From positions 62,001 to 126,000 of the forward strand of contig NZ_JABXOF010000013.1 of NCBI RefSeq assembly GCF_013375155.1: DNA of 64,000 bases, given 5' to 3'. The notes beneath the pieces are model-generated. The model was not told the origin of the DNA. It did not search any database and was given only the letters and a program-made list of their open reading frames with translations. How positions within the stretch are numbered: the stretch's first letter is position 1; each line of letters opens with the position of its first letter. Origin of the DNA: Serratia ureilytica. Lineage in GTDB: Bacteria > Pseudomonadota > Gammaproteobacteria > Enterobacterales > Enterobacteriaceae. The translations under genes were made by a program, and so were the position numbers. Positions 11,055-19,242 of this stretch are shown piece after piece.

Positions 11055-11090
11055 AAAAAAGCCAGTCAGGTAATCCTGACTGGCTTTTTT
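11055..11090 (+). terminator. Strong intrinsic terminator after pta
   Basis: A 16-bp near-perfect stem (AAAAAAGCCAGTCAGG and its complement) around loop TAAT, ending in T6. It closes the ackA-pta operon and, with flanking A and T tracts, can also stop minus-strand transcription from the islet. Confidence 0.9.
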
Positions 11091-11155
11091 ATGCCTGATA
11101 TTCTTGGTGATGATGCTGTTTTAGACAATACCCGCCAAATCCGCAGCACCCACCA

Positions 11156-11602
11156 TCATCGCCAGGCGCTGACGCCCCGTGCAGAAAAATCAATGGTAGG
11201 CATGATGGGGATTTGGCTGTTCGTGGCATAGAAAAATGCCGAATTCGTAAAGGAATACACCTTCCCGGAAAAATTGATGGTGACGCGGTTGCCCTCGCCG
11301 CGGATAGTTGCATCAGCCCGATCCGCCGTCAAAATTGGCGCGCTTTGACTCAGCACGTTGATAGGGTCGCCATCCAGGCTTCCGTTCAAATAGTAACGAT
11401 ACACATCCGTGTCGGTGGCCCCCGCATTCTGATACTCGGTGACATAGAGCCAAATCTCGTCGGTCAACTGCTTTTTGCTGTAGAGCTTATCGTCATAAGT
11501 ATCGCGGGTGGCATACCAATACCCCGCAAAGCCAACGACAATAACCAACAAAACCGTCGTCAATAGCCGATGAGCCCATTTAGTAACCATGCCGAGTTGC
11601 AT
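11156..11602 (-). CDS. Hypothetical single-pass membrane protein
   Basis: I do not recognise this 148-residue protein. ATG 11602 is chosen because GAGAAGGAA lies 7 bases upstream. The N-terminus has a basic stretch and one hydrophobic segment (about residues 13-30, RLLTTVLLVIVVGFAGYWY), so it is probably anchored in the inner membrane with a periplasmic domain. That domain has a YDDKLYSKKQ motif, a YRYYLNGSLDG segment and a beta-rich C-terminus. The gene lies in an A/T-richer islet after pta, followed upstream by a lipoprotein gene. The pairing suggests a cell-envelope or immunity role, but this is inference only. Confidence 0.6.
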   Translation of the reverse strand: MQLGMVTKWAHRLLTTVLLVIVVGFAGYWYATRDTYDDKLYSKKQLTDEIWLYVTEYQNAGATDTDVYRYYLNGSLDGDPINVLSQSAPILTADRADATIRGEGNRVTINFSGKVYSFTNSAFFYATNSQIPIMPTIDFSARGVSAWR

Positions 11603-11691
11603 AATCAATTCCTTCTCAAGCGTTATACCAATCACCCCGCTTCACACACATTGCTGCCCCAGTCATCTCATTCATCCCTTCTCTGGCTTTA

Positions 11692-12168
11692 TTACTTCGC
11701 GCTGGCAATAACCTGCGAAATCTGGCCGTCACTGATTTTCAGCGAGAAACTGCGCTGCCAGAAACGTTTGGAATCTGCATCCTGAGGATCTACGGTACTG
11801 ATTGCCACGGTGTAGGGCACATTGCTCTCAAATGCCTTGAACGAGTATGGGATACATTGGCCGGGCGTAATCGTCTCAACGGGCTTCGGCGGTAGAATGG
11901 TCCTACGCCAGAGTTCATGCGTTTGGCTACCCAACCGGTGTTCAATAGCGATACTGACCAGACTGACCCTGCCACTCTGTGTTGGGTCGGTTTGCGGTAA
12001 AGAGAAACAGAGATCATTTCCCCGTAGCGTAATATCCGCAGTGTAAAAACGTTGCTTTTCAAGCATACAACCACTGAGCAACATCATCATGATGAGGGTA
12101 TAGAGAGAGCGGGATAGCGTGATCTCGCCTAGCGTCAGCCTTCTGAATGAGCCTCTTGCTGTTATCAC
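11692..12168 (-). CDS. Lipoprotein, possibly of the putative T6SS-immunity lipoprotein type
   Basis: The 158-residue product has an N-terminal hydrophobic stretch ending in the lipobox LLSGC (Cys34 by the chosen start), so it should be lipidated. The mature part reads FYTADITLRGNDLCFSLP and continues as a beta-rich domain. The arrangement lipobox, short linker, 'NDLCF'-type strand reminds me of small enterobacterial lipoproteins annotated as putative T6SS immunity proteins; this is memory, not a search. GTG 12168 has GGAG 6-7 bases upstream; a shorter start nearer the lipobox is possible. No effector gene is adjacent. Confidence 0.6.
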   Translation of the reverse strand: MITARGSFRRLTLGEITLSRSLYTLIMMMLLSGCMLEKQRFYTADITLRGNDLCFSLPQTDPTQSGRVSLVSIAIEHRLGSQTHELWRRTILPPKPVETITPGQCIPYSFKAFESNVPYTVAISTVDPQDADSKRFWQRSFSLKISDGQISQVIASAK

Positions 12169-12264
12169 TATTCACTCCATGAATATAACTCATTGTATTT
12201 ATTAATCTATTTTTATTATCTCTTTTTACCCAAGCATTGGCCACCTATATTCACCGAAAACAAA

Positions 12265-12282
12265 AAGCCCCCTAAGGGGCTT
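12265..12282 (-). terminator. Terminator after the split-transketolase operon
   Basis: AAGCCCC / GGGGCTT stem with a 4-base loop. On the minus strand it is followed by TTTTTG. It lies about 110 bases past the last gene of the PTS-transketolase operon. Confidence 0.7.
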
Positions 12283-12390
12283 ATCAGTTAATAATACGTG
12301 AGTCATGACTCAAATTCCGGGTCGGAAGGTATATGCTTTCTCCAGAGCACTGAGCCTCATTCGTTACAGCAGTTGTTATTGACTCAAAAA

Positions 12391-13350
12391 CTACTTTTGC
12401 AGCAACTGCCCGGCAGCCTCCAGAATGTGCTCGGCGGTCAGGCCGTACTCCTGCTGTAAAAACGCCTGGGTGCCCACCTGGCCGTAACGCTCCTTCACCC
12501 CCACGCGCCGCATCGGCGTCGGGCATTCCTCCGCCAATACCTCCGCCACCGCCGACCCCAGCCCGTTATGAATGCTGTGGTTTTCACAGGTGACGATGCG
12601 TCCGGTCTTGGCCGCGTAGGTTTTGATCAGTTCACGGTCAATAGGCTTGAGGGTGAACATATCGATCACCGCCGCGCTGACGCCCTGCCGCGCCAGCATC
12701 TCCGCCGCCTTCAGCGCCTCCGCCACCATGATGCCGTTGGCGATCAACGTGATATCGTCGCCGTCGCGCAGCAGGTTGCCCTTGCCGATGGTAAAGCGCG
12801 AGCCGTCCTGGTAGATGCGCGTCGCCTGCTTGCGGATGGTGCGCACCCAGTAGAAGCCGCGCAGATCCATCAGCTGGCGCAGAATGTCGGCGAACATGGT
12901 GGCGTCAGTCACTTCCAGCACCACCGAGTGCGCCAGCCCGCGCACGATGCCCATATCCTCGAACGACATGTGGGTGCCGCCGTTGTGGCAGGCGCTCACC
13001 CCGGCGTCGGAAGCGATCACCTTGACGTTGTTGCGCTGATAATCCAGCGACATGAACAGCTGATCGAAACAGCGGCGGCTGGCGAAGGCGGTAAAGGTGT
13101 GCACGAACGGCACCCGGCCGGTCAGCGACAGCCCGGCGGCGACGCCGATCACGTTAGCCTCCATGATGCCGCAGTTAATCACGTGCTGCGGGTGATCCTT
13201 ATGCACGCCGTCCATCGCCATGGAGCTCATCAGATCCGCCTCCAGCGCGATGATCGGCGCGCCCGCTTCAATCTGCCGCCGCACCGCGCCGGCATAGACT
13301 TTGCGCATTTCGACGGCGTCGTTTTCCAACTGCGTCACTACGTTAAACAT
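12391..13350 (-). CDS. Transketolase, C-terminal subunit
   Basis: It has 319 residues and covers the pyrimidine-binding and C-terminal domains of a transketolase. Visible features are the motif HTFTAFASRRCFDQL, INCGIMEANVIGVAAGL, TIGKGNLLRDGDDITLIANG and the C-terminal DMFTLKPIDRELI. Together with the preceding gene it makes one TPP-dependent enzyme that transfers two-carbon units between sugar phosphates. ATG 13350 overlaps the stop of the N-terminal subunit by 8 bases, implying translational coupling. Related split transketolases act in apulose 4-phosphate breakdown (AptAB). The actual substrate here is unknown. Confidence 0.9.
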   Translation of the reverse strand: MFNVVTQLENDAVEMRKVYAGAVRRQIEAGAPIIALEADLMSSMAMDGVHKDHPQHVINCGIMEANVIGVAAGLSLTGRVPFVHTFTAFASRRCFDQLFMSLDYQRNNVKVIASDAGVSACHNGGTHMSFEDMGIVRGLAHSVVLEVTDATMFADILRQLMDLRGFYWVRTIRKQATRIYQDGSRFTIGKGNLLRDGDDITLIANGIMVAEALKAAEMLARQGVSAAVIDMFTLKPIDRELIKTYAAKTGRIVTCENHSIHNGLGSAVAEVLAEECPTPMRRVGVKERYGQVGTQAFLQQEYGLTAEHILEAAGQLLQK

Positions 13351-14194
13351 GGGCGGCCTCCAGTTCGGCGATGGCTTTTTCAATCTCCTGCTGCACGTCC
13401 GGCGTCAGGCGCAGGTGGTGTGAGTTCGACAGGTTTTCCAAATAGGTCACCCCCTGTCCCTTGATGCTGTCGAGCACGATCGCCAGCGGCCGCTGTTCTC
13501 CGCCGCGCGCCGGCCTCACCGCCGCCAGCAGCGCCGCAATGTCGTCGCCCTTGATGGTCTGCACCTCAAAGCCGAAAGCGCGGAACTTGGCGGCCAGATC
13601 GAACGGTTGGATCACCTCGTCCAGCGCGCCGTCCAGCTGCTGTTTGTTGTAATCGATAAACAGCGTCAGGTTGTTCAGATTGTGGTGGGCGATAAACTGG
13701 AACGCCTCCCAGCACTGCCCTTCGTTCAGTTCACCGTCGCCGAGGATGCTGAACACCCGATTGCGGCGTCCCGCCAGCCGATGGGACAGCGCCATGCCGG
13801 CGGCGATCGACACGCCCTGCCCCAGCGAGCCGGTAGTGGCGTCCACGCCGCGCGTGCGCAGCCGGTCCGGATGGCTCGGCAGGCGCGTGCCGTTCTGATT
13901 GAGGGTTTGCAACTCCGCCAGCGGGAAGTAGCCCTTGATCGCCAGCGTGCTGTACAGCGCCGGGCCGGCGTGCCCCTTCGACAGCACGAAGTCATCGCGC
14001 TCCGGCCAGTCCGGATCCGCCGGATCGATGCGCATCACGCCGCCGTACAATACCGCCAGCGTCTCGACCACCGACATGCAGCCGCCGTAGTGGCCGAACC
14101 CCAGCCCGGTCAACGCCTTCAATGTTTCCAGGCGGATGGCGCGCGCCAGGGCGCGCAGCTCTTCAATTTCCGTTTCGCTCGTTGTGTCGTTCAT
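13343..14194 (-). CDS. Transketolase, N-terminal subunit
   Basis: It has 283 residues forming the diphosphate-binding domain. It carries the early motif HYGGCMSVVETLAVLYGG, SKGHAGPALYSTLA, and the TPP/metal motif GDGELNEGQCWEAF followed by the Asn in NLTLFIDYNKQ. Intact transketolases are about 660 residues, so this enzyme is encoded as two polypeptides. ATG 14194 (MNDTTSETEIEEL) has GAGGGCAGAGTG upstream and starts 13 bases after the PTS EIIC stop. It belongs to the EIIA-EIIB-EIIC-tktN-tktC operon. Confidence 0.9.
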   Translation of the reverse strand: MNDTTSETEIEELRALARAIRLETLKALTGLGFGHYGGCMSVVETLAVLYGGVMRIDPADPDWPERDDFVLSKGHAGPALYSTLAIKGYFPLAELQTLNQNGTRLPSHPDRLRTRGVDATTGSLGQGVSIAAGMALSHRLAGRRNRVFSILGDGELNEGQCWEAFQFIAHHNLNNLTLFIDYNKQQLDGALDEVIQPFDLAAKFRAFGFEVQTIKGDDIAALLAAVRPARGGEQRPLAIVLDSIKGQGVTYLENLSNSHHLRLTPDVQQEIEKAIAELEAAHV

Positions 14195-14207
14195 CACTCT
14201 GCCCTCA

Positions 14208-15587
14208 TTATTTCTCGACGCGGTCAGCGGCCGGCGCGCCTTTGCGTTTTCCCAGGAAGTTATGCGCCACCAGCAGCGCAAACACGGCGACAATCGCCAG
14301 CATGATCATCTCTTTCGACATAAAGCGCGCCATGTTGCCCAGCAGGATGCCGATCGCGCCGAAGTCGGCGTCGGAGAAGGTGGTGTTGGCAAAGCCCAGC
14401 GCCCCCAGTACCGGCAACAGCAGCACCGGCAGGAAGGTGATCAGCAGACCGTTGGCGAAAGCGCCCAGCATCGCACCGCGCCGCCCGCCGGTGGCGTTGC
14501 CGAACACCCCGGCGGTAGCGCCAGTGAAGAAATGCGGCACTACGCCGGGCAGGATCAACACCATCTTCAGTTGCCCCAGCAGGAACAGCCCGGCCAACCC
14601 GCCGAGGAAGCTGAACAGGAAGCCGATCAGCACCGCGTTGGGGGCATAGGGGTAAACCACCGGGCAATCCAGCGCCGGCCGCGCGTTAGGCACCAGTTTT
14701 TCCGAGAAGCCGGTGAACGCCGGCACGATCTCTGCCAGAATCAAGCGCACGCCCTGCAGGATGATGAATACCCCGGCGGCGAAGGTGATGGCCTGGATAA
14801 TCGAATACACCAGGTAGTTCTGGCCGCCGCTGAGCTCGCTTTCCACATAGGCCCGCCCGGCGCAGATCGCCAGGATCAGGTAGATGACGATCATGGTCAT
14901 CGAGATCGAAATGGAGCTGTCGCGCAGAAAACTGAGGTTTTTCGGCAGGTTCATCTCTTCGGTCGAGCGCGAGTTTTTCCCCACTTTCGAGCCGATCCAA
15001 CCGGACAGCACATAGCCCAGGGTGCCGAAGTGGCCGAAGGCGATATCGTCGTTGCCGGTGATGCGGTGCATATAGCGCTGGGCGATCGCCGGGAAGAACG
15101 CCATCACCAACCCCAGGGTCAGCGCGCCGGTGAAGACCAACTGTACGCCCTCGAAGCCCGCCACCGTCAGGATGATGCCGATCATGCAGGCCATGTAGAA
15201 GGTGTGGTGGCCGGTGAGGAAGATGTATTTCAATCGGGTAAAGCGCGCCACCACGATATTCGCCACCATGCCGAACGCCATGATCAGCGCGGTGGAAGCG
15301 CCGTATTTCTCCAGCGCGATGGAGACGATGGCTTCGTTATTCGGAATGATGCCCTGAATATTAAACGCGTGTTCGAACATGCCGCCCAGCGGATTGAGCG
15401 ATCCGACCAATACCGTGGCGCCGCCGCCCAAAACGATAAAGCCGAGAATGGTTTTTACCGTGCCTTTCACCACGTCGGAAAACGATTTCTTTTGCGCCAG
15501 CAAACCGATCAGCGCAATAAGCCCGACCAGTACCGAAGGCACCTTTAATATATCCACCACAAACTTAAGCGTTTCCTGGATAAACAT
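14208..15587 (-). CDS. PTS EIIC subunit, ascorbate/galactitol (UlaA/SgcC-like) type
   Basis: Polytopic permease of 459 residues with about 10-12 hydrophobic segments. Family features include GFIVLGGGATVLVGSLNPLG, TGHHTFYMACMIG and LPGVVPHFFTGATAGVFGNA. It moves a sugar or sugar acid through the inner membrane while EIIB phosphorylates it. I choose ATG 15587, five bases after AGG in GCGAGGTGG; a GTG two codons earlier is possible. It follows the EIIB gene by 23 bases. The locus resembles the Salmonella STM2340-STM2345 group next to pta, as I recall it. Confidence 0.88.
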   Translation of the reverse strand: MFIQETLKFVVDILKVPSVLVGLIALIGLLAQKKSFSDVVKGTVKTILGFIVLGGGATVLVGSLNPLGGMFEHAFNIQGIIPNNEAIVSIALEKYGASTALIMAFGMVANIVVARFTRLKYIFLTGHHTFYMACMIGIILTVAGFEGVQLVFTGALTLGLVMAFFPAIAQRYMHRITGNDDIAFGHFGTLGYVLSGWIGSKVGKNSRSTEEMNLPKNLSFLRDSSISISMTMIVIYLILAICAGRAYVESELSGGQNYLVYSIIQAITFAAGVFIILQGVRLILAEIVPAFTGFSEKLVPNARPALDCPVVYPYAPNAVLIGFLFSFLGGLAGLFLLGQLKMVLILPGVVPHFFTGATAGVFGNATGGRRGAMLGAFANGLLITFLPVLLLPVLGALGFANTTFSDADFGAIGILLGNMARFMSKEMIMLAIVAVFALLVAHNFLGKRKGAPAADRVEK

Positions 15588-15610
15588 ATCCACCTCGCCA
15601 ATCGTTTTAT

Positions 15611-15892
15611 TCAGATGATTGAGTGGGCTTCGAAGTAAGCGCGCAGCTTGGCTTCCAGCTCATTAATGTCGATGATGTTGCTGATCACCACCAGCTGCTC
15701 GGCCGGTACGCTGGCGCTGTCGGCGATGTCTTTCGCCATCACGAACACGTCGGCGGCGCCGGGAGTGGCGGACGACAGATCGGAGTGTTCGACCTCGGCC
15801 TCCACCCCCATCTTTTTCAGCACCTTTTTAATGTTCATTTCCACCATAAAGCTGCTGCCGAGACCTGAACCGCAAATCGCCATGATTTTCAT
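15611..15892 (-). CDS. PTS EIIB subunit, ascorbate type
   Basis: A 93-residue phosphocarrier. The phosphocysteine loop is at the N-terminus: MKIMAICGSGLGSSF with Cys7 as the likely phosphorylated residue, then a Rossmann-like fold. It accepts phosphate from the adjacent EIIA and passes it to the imported sugar. ATG 15892 is preceded by AGGTGG; an upstream GTG at 15901 is in frame but poorly spaced. Its neighbours are EIIA 92 bases upstream and EIIC 23 bases downstream. Confidence 0.9.
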   Translation of the reverse strand: MKIMAICGSGLGSSFMVEMNIKKVLKKMGVEAEVEHSDLSSATPGAADVFVMAKDIADSASVPAEQLVVISNIIDINELEAKLRAYFEAHSII

Positions 15893-15984
15893 GATATCCA
15901 CCTGTTGAATTTAGCGTGTAGGGTAGCGCCGCCGGGAATATTCCCGACGTTATGGGCATTAATAATGTTCCTGGTGATTAAACG

Positions 15985-16428
15985 TTAATAGCGGGCGATA
16001 ATATCCTCAATTTGCCGTTTGTCTGTGGCGTGAAATAACGCCTCCATCGCCGTGTTATCGGAAAATAATTCCGCCAACTGCGAAATCATTTCAATGTGAC
16101 TGTTGCCGTCGGGTGCGGAAAGCATCACCACCACCTGAACCGGATCGTTATCCGCAGAATGAAAATTCACGCCCTGGTGGATCTTCAACAGCGACAGCCC
16201 CAGCGCGTTGGCGCCCTGCTCCGGCCGCGCGTGCGGCATGGCGATGCCCGGCGCCAGGACGAAGTAGGGGCCAAGCTGCTCCTGCTGATGAAAGATGGCC
16301 GTCAGGTAATTCGGCGTAATCACGCCGCGTTGCAGCAGCGGTTGCGCGCTCAGCGTTACCGCCTGGCGCCAGTCCTCCACCCGTTTGCACAGCTGTATAT
16401 GGTCGGCGGTCAGCCATTCTTTCAGCAC
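15985..16428 (-). CDS. PTS EIIA subunit, fructose/mannitol (PTS_EIIA_2) family
   Basis: A 147-residue cytoplasmic phosphocarrier. The phosphohistidine is His66 in APGIAMPHARPEQ. It takes phosphate from HPr and gives it to EIIB. GTG 16428 is preceded by GGGAGGG four to five bases upstream, a good site. It is the first gene of the PTS-transketolase operon and its upstream region carries a CRP site and regulator operators. Confidence 0.9.
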   Translation of the reverse strand: MLKEWLTADHIQLCKRVEDWRQAVTLSAQPLLQRGVITPNYLTAIFHQQEQLGPYFVLAPGIAMPHARPEQGANALGLSLLKIHQGVNFHSADNDPVQVVVMLSAPDGNSHIEMISQLAELFSDNTAMEALFHATDKRQIEDIIARY

Positions 16429-16486
16429 GTTACCCTCCCAAGCGTTGATGGTTTCGGCCGGTGATTAATTCACCGACGACGGTAAA

Positions 16487-16529
16487 ACTTTAATCAACCC
16501 CTCTCGGCTGCACAGTGATTGGCATCACA
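16487..16529 (-). promoter_or_regulatory. CRP site with candidate class II promoter for the PTS-transketolase operon
   Basis: On the minus strand TGTGATGCCAATCACT (16529-16514) matches TGTGA-N6-TCACA at nine of ten arm positions. A -10-like TAAAGT (16492-16487) sits where a class II promoter with CRP centred near -41.5 would have it. This suggests catabolite-controlled expression of the operon. The -10 is a weak match, so the start site is inferred. Confidence 0.6.
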
Positions 16530-16530
16530 A

Positions 16531-16579
16531 AGATAGCGCTACCAAAGCGCTATCATGCAGAACTGTGATAGCGCTATCA
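16531..16579. promoter_or_regulatory. Cluster of LacI-type operators
   Basis: Three CG-centred elements share the core AGCGCT. A perfect 14-bp palindrome TGATAGCGCTATCA lies at 16566-16579, AGATAGCGCTACCA at 16531-16544, and a half-conserved AGCGCTATCA at 16546-16555. Centres are 11 and 24 bases apart. They lie between the CRP site and the divergent LacI-family gene, so they are the likely binding sites of its product. Confidence 0.7.
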
Positions 16580-16738
16580 AAACGCCATGCCGCGGCGCGG
16601 CGTTAACCACAATTTTTTCTCGCTCTTCCGGGTTACGGGGTAGAATGTGCCGCATACTGGGATCGTCGAAGCCGCGCCGTCGGCTTCCCACCATCACAAT
16701 CTTTATGCGCCGCGCGCGCATTTCAGTCGGGATTAGGC

Positions 16739-17758
16739 ATGTCGATCGGTAAAAAACGCCGCAGCACAGGCAGGGTGACGTTGGCTGACGTAGCGCAACT
16801 GGCGGGCGTCGGCACCATGACGGTGTCGCGCGCGCTGCGCACGCCGGAACAGGTTTCGGACAAACTGCGCGAGAAGATAGACGCGGCGGTAAACGAGCTG
16901 GGCTATCTGCCCAACCTGGCCGCCAGCTCGCTGGCCTCGGCCTCGTCCTACACCATCGCCATGGTGGTGCCCAGCCTGTCCGAATCCGGCTGCGCCGAGA
17001 TGTTCGCCGGCCTGCAGAAAGTGCTGCAGCCCGCCGGCTATCACATCATGCTGGCGGAGTCGCAGCACCACCTGGAACGCGAGGAGAAACTGCTGGAGAC
17101 GCTGCTCTCTTACAACCTGGCGGCGGCGGTGCTGCTCAGCGTCGAGCATTCGCAAAATGCCCGCAACGCGTTGATCGCCGCCAACATTCCGGTGGTGGAG
17201 ATCGGTGCCGTACGCGCCGATCCGATCGACATGAGCATCGGCATCGATTACGTGGCGGCCATGTATCAGCTGACGCAAACGGTGATCGCCAGCGGTTACC
17301 AGAATGTCGGGCTGCTGTGCGCCAATCAGGAGCAGTGGATTTTCCAGCAGCACCTGCAGGGCTGGCACAAGGCGCTGCTGCGCAACCATATGTCGCCGCA
17401 TCGGGTCATCAACGCCGCGCAGCCCGCCAGCTTCAGCACCGGCGCGCAGCAGCTGCCGGAATTCTTGCTGGCCTGGCCGGAGCTGGACGCGCTGGTGTGC
17501 GCGTCGGACGAACTGGCGGGCGGCGTACTGTATGAATGCCAGCGGCGGCGCATCAAGGTGCCGGATAATCTGGCGGTGGTGGGCTTCGGCAACAGCGAGT
17601 TCAGCCGGGTGTGCCAGCCGCCGCTGACCACCATGACCATTCCGCATCGCGACATCGGCATTCAGGCCGGCCAGGCGCTGTTGGCGCGGCTGAACGAGCA
17701 TCCCTCGCAGCCGCCAGGCTCCCTGCCCGCCACGCTGTGCCGCCGCGACAGCTGCTGA
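16739..17758 (+). CDS. LacI-family regulator (GntR-like subgroup) of the adjacent PTS operon
   Basis: A 339-residue repressor. The helix-turn-helix reads VTLADVAQLAGVGTMTVSRA (about residues 13-32), then the hinge region with YLPNLAASSLAS. A periplasmic-binding-protein-like effector domain follows (FAGLQKVLQPAGYHIMLAE, VCASDELAGGVLYEC, VVGFGNSEFS). It resembles gluconate-type LacI regulators. ATG 16739 follows GGGATTAGGC. It is divergent from the PTS-transketolase operon, and the CG-centred palindromes between them are probable operators. The inducer is unknown, probably the imported or phosphorylated sugar. Confidence 0.9.
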   Translation: MSIGKKRRSTGRVTLADVAQLAGVGTMTVSRALRTPEQVSDKLREKIDAAVNELGYLPNLAASSLASASSYTIAMVVPSLSESGCAEMFAGLQKVLQPAGYHIMLAESQHHLEREEKLLETLLSYNLAAAVLLSVEHSQNARNALIAANIPVVEIGAVRADPIDMSIGIDYVAAMYQLTQTVIASGYQNVGLLCANQEQWIFQQHLQGWHKALLRNHMSPHRVINAAQPASFSTGAQQLPEFLLAWPELDALVCASDELAGGVLYECQRRRIKVPDNLAVVGFGNSEFSRVCQPPLTTMTIPHRDIGIQAGQALLARLNEHPSQPPGSLPATLCRRDSC

Positions 17759-17771
17759 ATCCGCCCATAAA

Positions 17772-17796
17772 AAAAGCCGGTCGATGACCGGCTTTT
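17772..17796. terminator. Bidirectional terminator between lacI-family gene and yfcD
   Basis: An 11-bp stem (AAAAGCCGGTC / GACCGGCTTTT) with loop GAT between two converging genes; A and T tracts flank it on both strands. Confidence 0.85.
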
Positions 17797-17811
17797 CCAT
17801 GCGCAGGCGGC

Positions 17812-18357
17812 TCAGTGATTGTCGAGCGGCTTGCCGTAATCCTGTTCATTGTTGCGCGTCAGCCACAGCGACAGCGCCTTCAGCGAATCCGGGGTAAACT
17901 CGTCGCAACGGGCGGTGATCTCTTCCGGCGTCAGCCAGCACACCTCGGCCACTTCTTCTTCCTGCAGCGCGAACGGCCCGTGCGATACGCAGCTGAACAG
18001 CGCCCCCCACACCCGGCACTGCTCTTCCTCGAAGTAGAACAGACCGTGCTCGGCGAAAGGCACGCCGGCGATGCCCAGCTCCTCTTCCGCCTCGCGGCGC
18101 GCCGAATCCAGCACGTTTTCACCGCTTTGCACTACGCCGCCCGCCGTCGCGTCCAGCCAGCCCGGGTAGAAGTCCTTGATCTCGGTGCGACGCTGCACCA
18201 GAATTTTTCCCATCCCATCATGCACCACAATATAGGTAGCACGATGACGCAGCCGCTCCGCCCGCATCTGTTGACGACTGGATTGAGCAATCACCTCGTT
18301 TTGCTCGTCGACGATATCAACCCACTCGGTATCTGCAGCCTGACCCTGTTCCGCCAT
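17812..18357 (-). CDS. yfcD: Nudix hydrolase YfcD
   Basis: A 181-residue Nudix protein; E. coli YfcD has 180. The Nudix box is complete, running from [11 protein letters not shown] through REAEEELGI. The N-terminal stretch [16 protein letters not shown] and the central [20 protein letters not shown] are YfcD/IPP-isomerase-like. The natural substrate is not established. The ATG at 18357 sits directly after AGAGG, so the functional ribosome site is probably the AAGG about nine bases upstream. It is separated from yfcE by 100 bases. Confidence 0.92.
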   Translation of the reverse strand: MAEQGQAADTEWVDIVDEQNEVIAQSSRQQMRAERLRHRATYIVVHDGMGKILVQRRTEIKDFYPGWLDATAGGVVQSGENVLDSARREAEEELGIAGVPFAEHGLFYFEEEQCRVWGALFSCVSHGPFALQEEEVAEVCWLTPEEITARCDEFTPDSLKALSLWLTRNNEQDYGKPLDNH

Positions 18358-18457
18358 CCTCTAAAACCTTCTATTTTGGCGCGATGCAATCCCGCGCGCT
18401 GGTTAATCAATGAGTGTTTTTCAAAGATTTTTATTGTGTGTGTATAAATTAGTGCGT

Positions 18458-19009
18458 TTAGCGTGTTAACGCCACCTCCGCGACGACCTTGCCGTCGTCG
18501 AGCGTCAGCACGCGCAAAGTGCCGCTTTCCAACATGCCGTAGCTGGCGGGAAAGCCCCCTTTCGGGATGCTGACCGAGCCCGGATTGAAGCAATAGATCT
18601 CACCCTGCCGCTCCGCCTGCGGCAGATGCGTATGGCCATAGGCCAAGACGTCACCGCAGGATAACGGCGGCAGTGCCGAGGGATGATAAAGGTGACCGTG
18701 GGTCAAAAACAATCGTCTTTTTTGCAGTAAAACCTGTTGCCAGGGCGCCTCGATGGGAAACGTCAGCAGCATCTGATCGACCTCGCTGTCGCAATTGCCG
18801 CGAACGGCGATGATCTTGTCGCTATAGCGATTCAATCGTTCGGCAACCTGAGAGGGCTGATACCCGGCGGGCAGCGCGTTGCGCGGGCCGTGATTCAGCA
18901 AATCACCCAGAAGAATCAACCAGTCGGCGCCGTGTTGTGCGAACAATTCCAGCACGCGTTCGGTCGCCGGCAGCGAACCGTGGATATCCGAGGCGAACAT
19001 CAGCTTCAT
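18458..19009 (-). CDS. yfcE: Metallophosphodiesterase YfcE
   Basis: A 183-residue calcineurin-like phosphodiesterase (E. coli 184). Metal-binding motifs are in order: ASDIHGS, LLGDLLNHGPR, VRGNCDSE, LTHGHLYHP and YGHTHLPQ. E. coli YfcE is active on artificial phosphodiesters and is manganese-dependent; its cellular substrate is unknown. ATG 19009 is preceded by AAGGTT. In E. coli, yfcF lies between yfcE and yfcG; here that interval holds only 233 bases with no gene. Confidence 0.93.
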   Translation of the reverse strand: MKLMFASDIHGSLPATERVLELFAQHGADWLILLGDLLNHGPRNALPAGYQPSQVAERLNRYSDKIIAVRGNCDSEVDQMLLTFPIEAPWQQVLLQKRRLFLTHGHLYHPSALPPLSCGDVLAYGHTHLPQAERQGEIYCFNPGSVSIPKGGFPASYGMLESGTLRVLTLDDGKVVAEVALTR

Positions 19010-19242
19010 AACCTTGTCCTATAGAGGGAAATAAGCGCCATTTTACCGCGCCGGCGCCGTGCGGCAAACCGCCGCCCGCCCCGGTGGAGAATTGTGATCC
19101 AACTGCGCAGATAGCATCGGACGAATCCCACATAGCCTGCTATCCTTAGCTGCTATTGTTGGATCTCTGATATACCTTTGTGCGCGGCGAAGACCGCAGC
19201 AACGTGTAATGAATTACAGATCACCTTACCGCAGGAGGCAAC

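Noticed and set aside
11121-11159. Tiny ORF of 12 residues overlapping the stop of the islet membrane-protein gene
   Set aside because: Too short to support; could be a remnant of a lost third gene but nothing identifies it.
12059-12244. 61-codon minus-strand ORF overlapping the lipoprotein start
   Set aside because: Overlaps the signal-peptide region of the lipoprotein in another frame and shows no features of its own.
12568-13464. Plus-strand ORF (298 codons) opposite the transketolase genes
   Set aside because: Composition and lack of domains mark it as an antisense shadow of the two transketolase genes.
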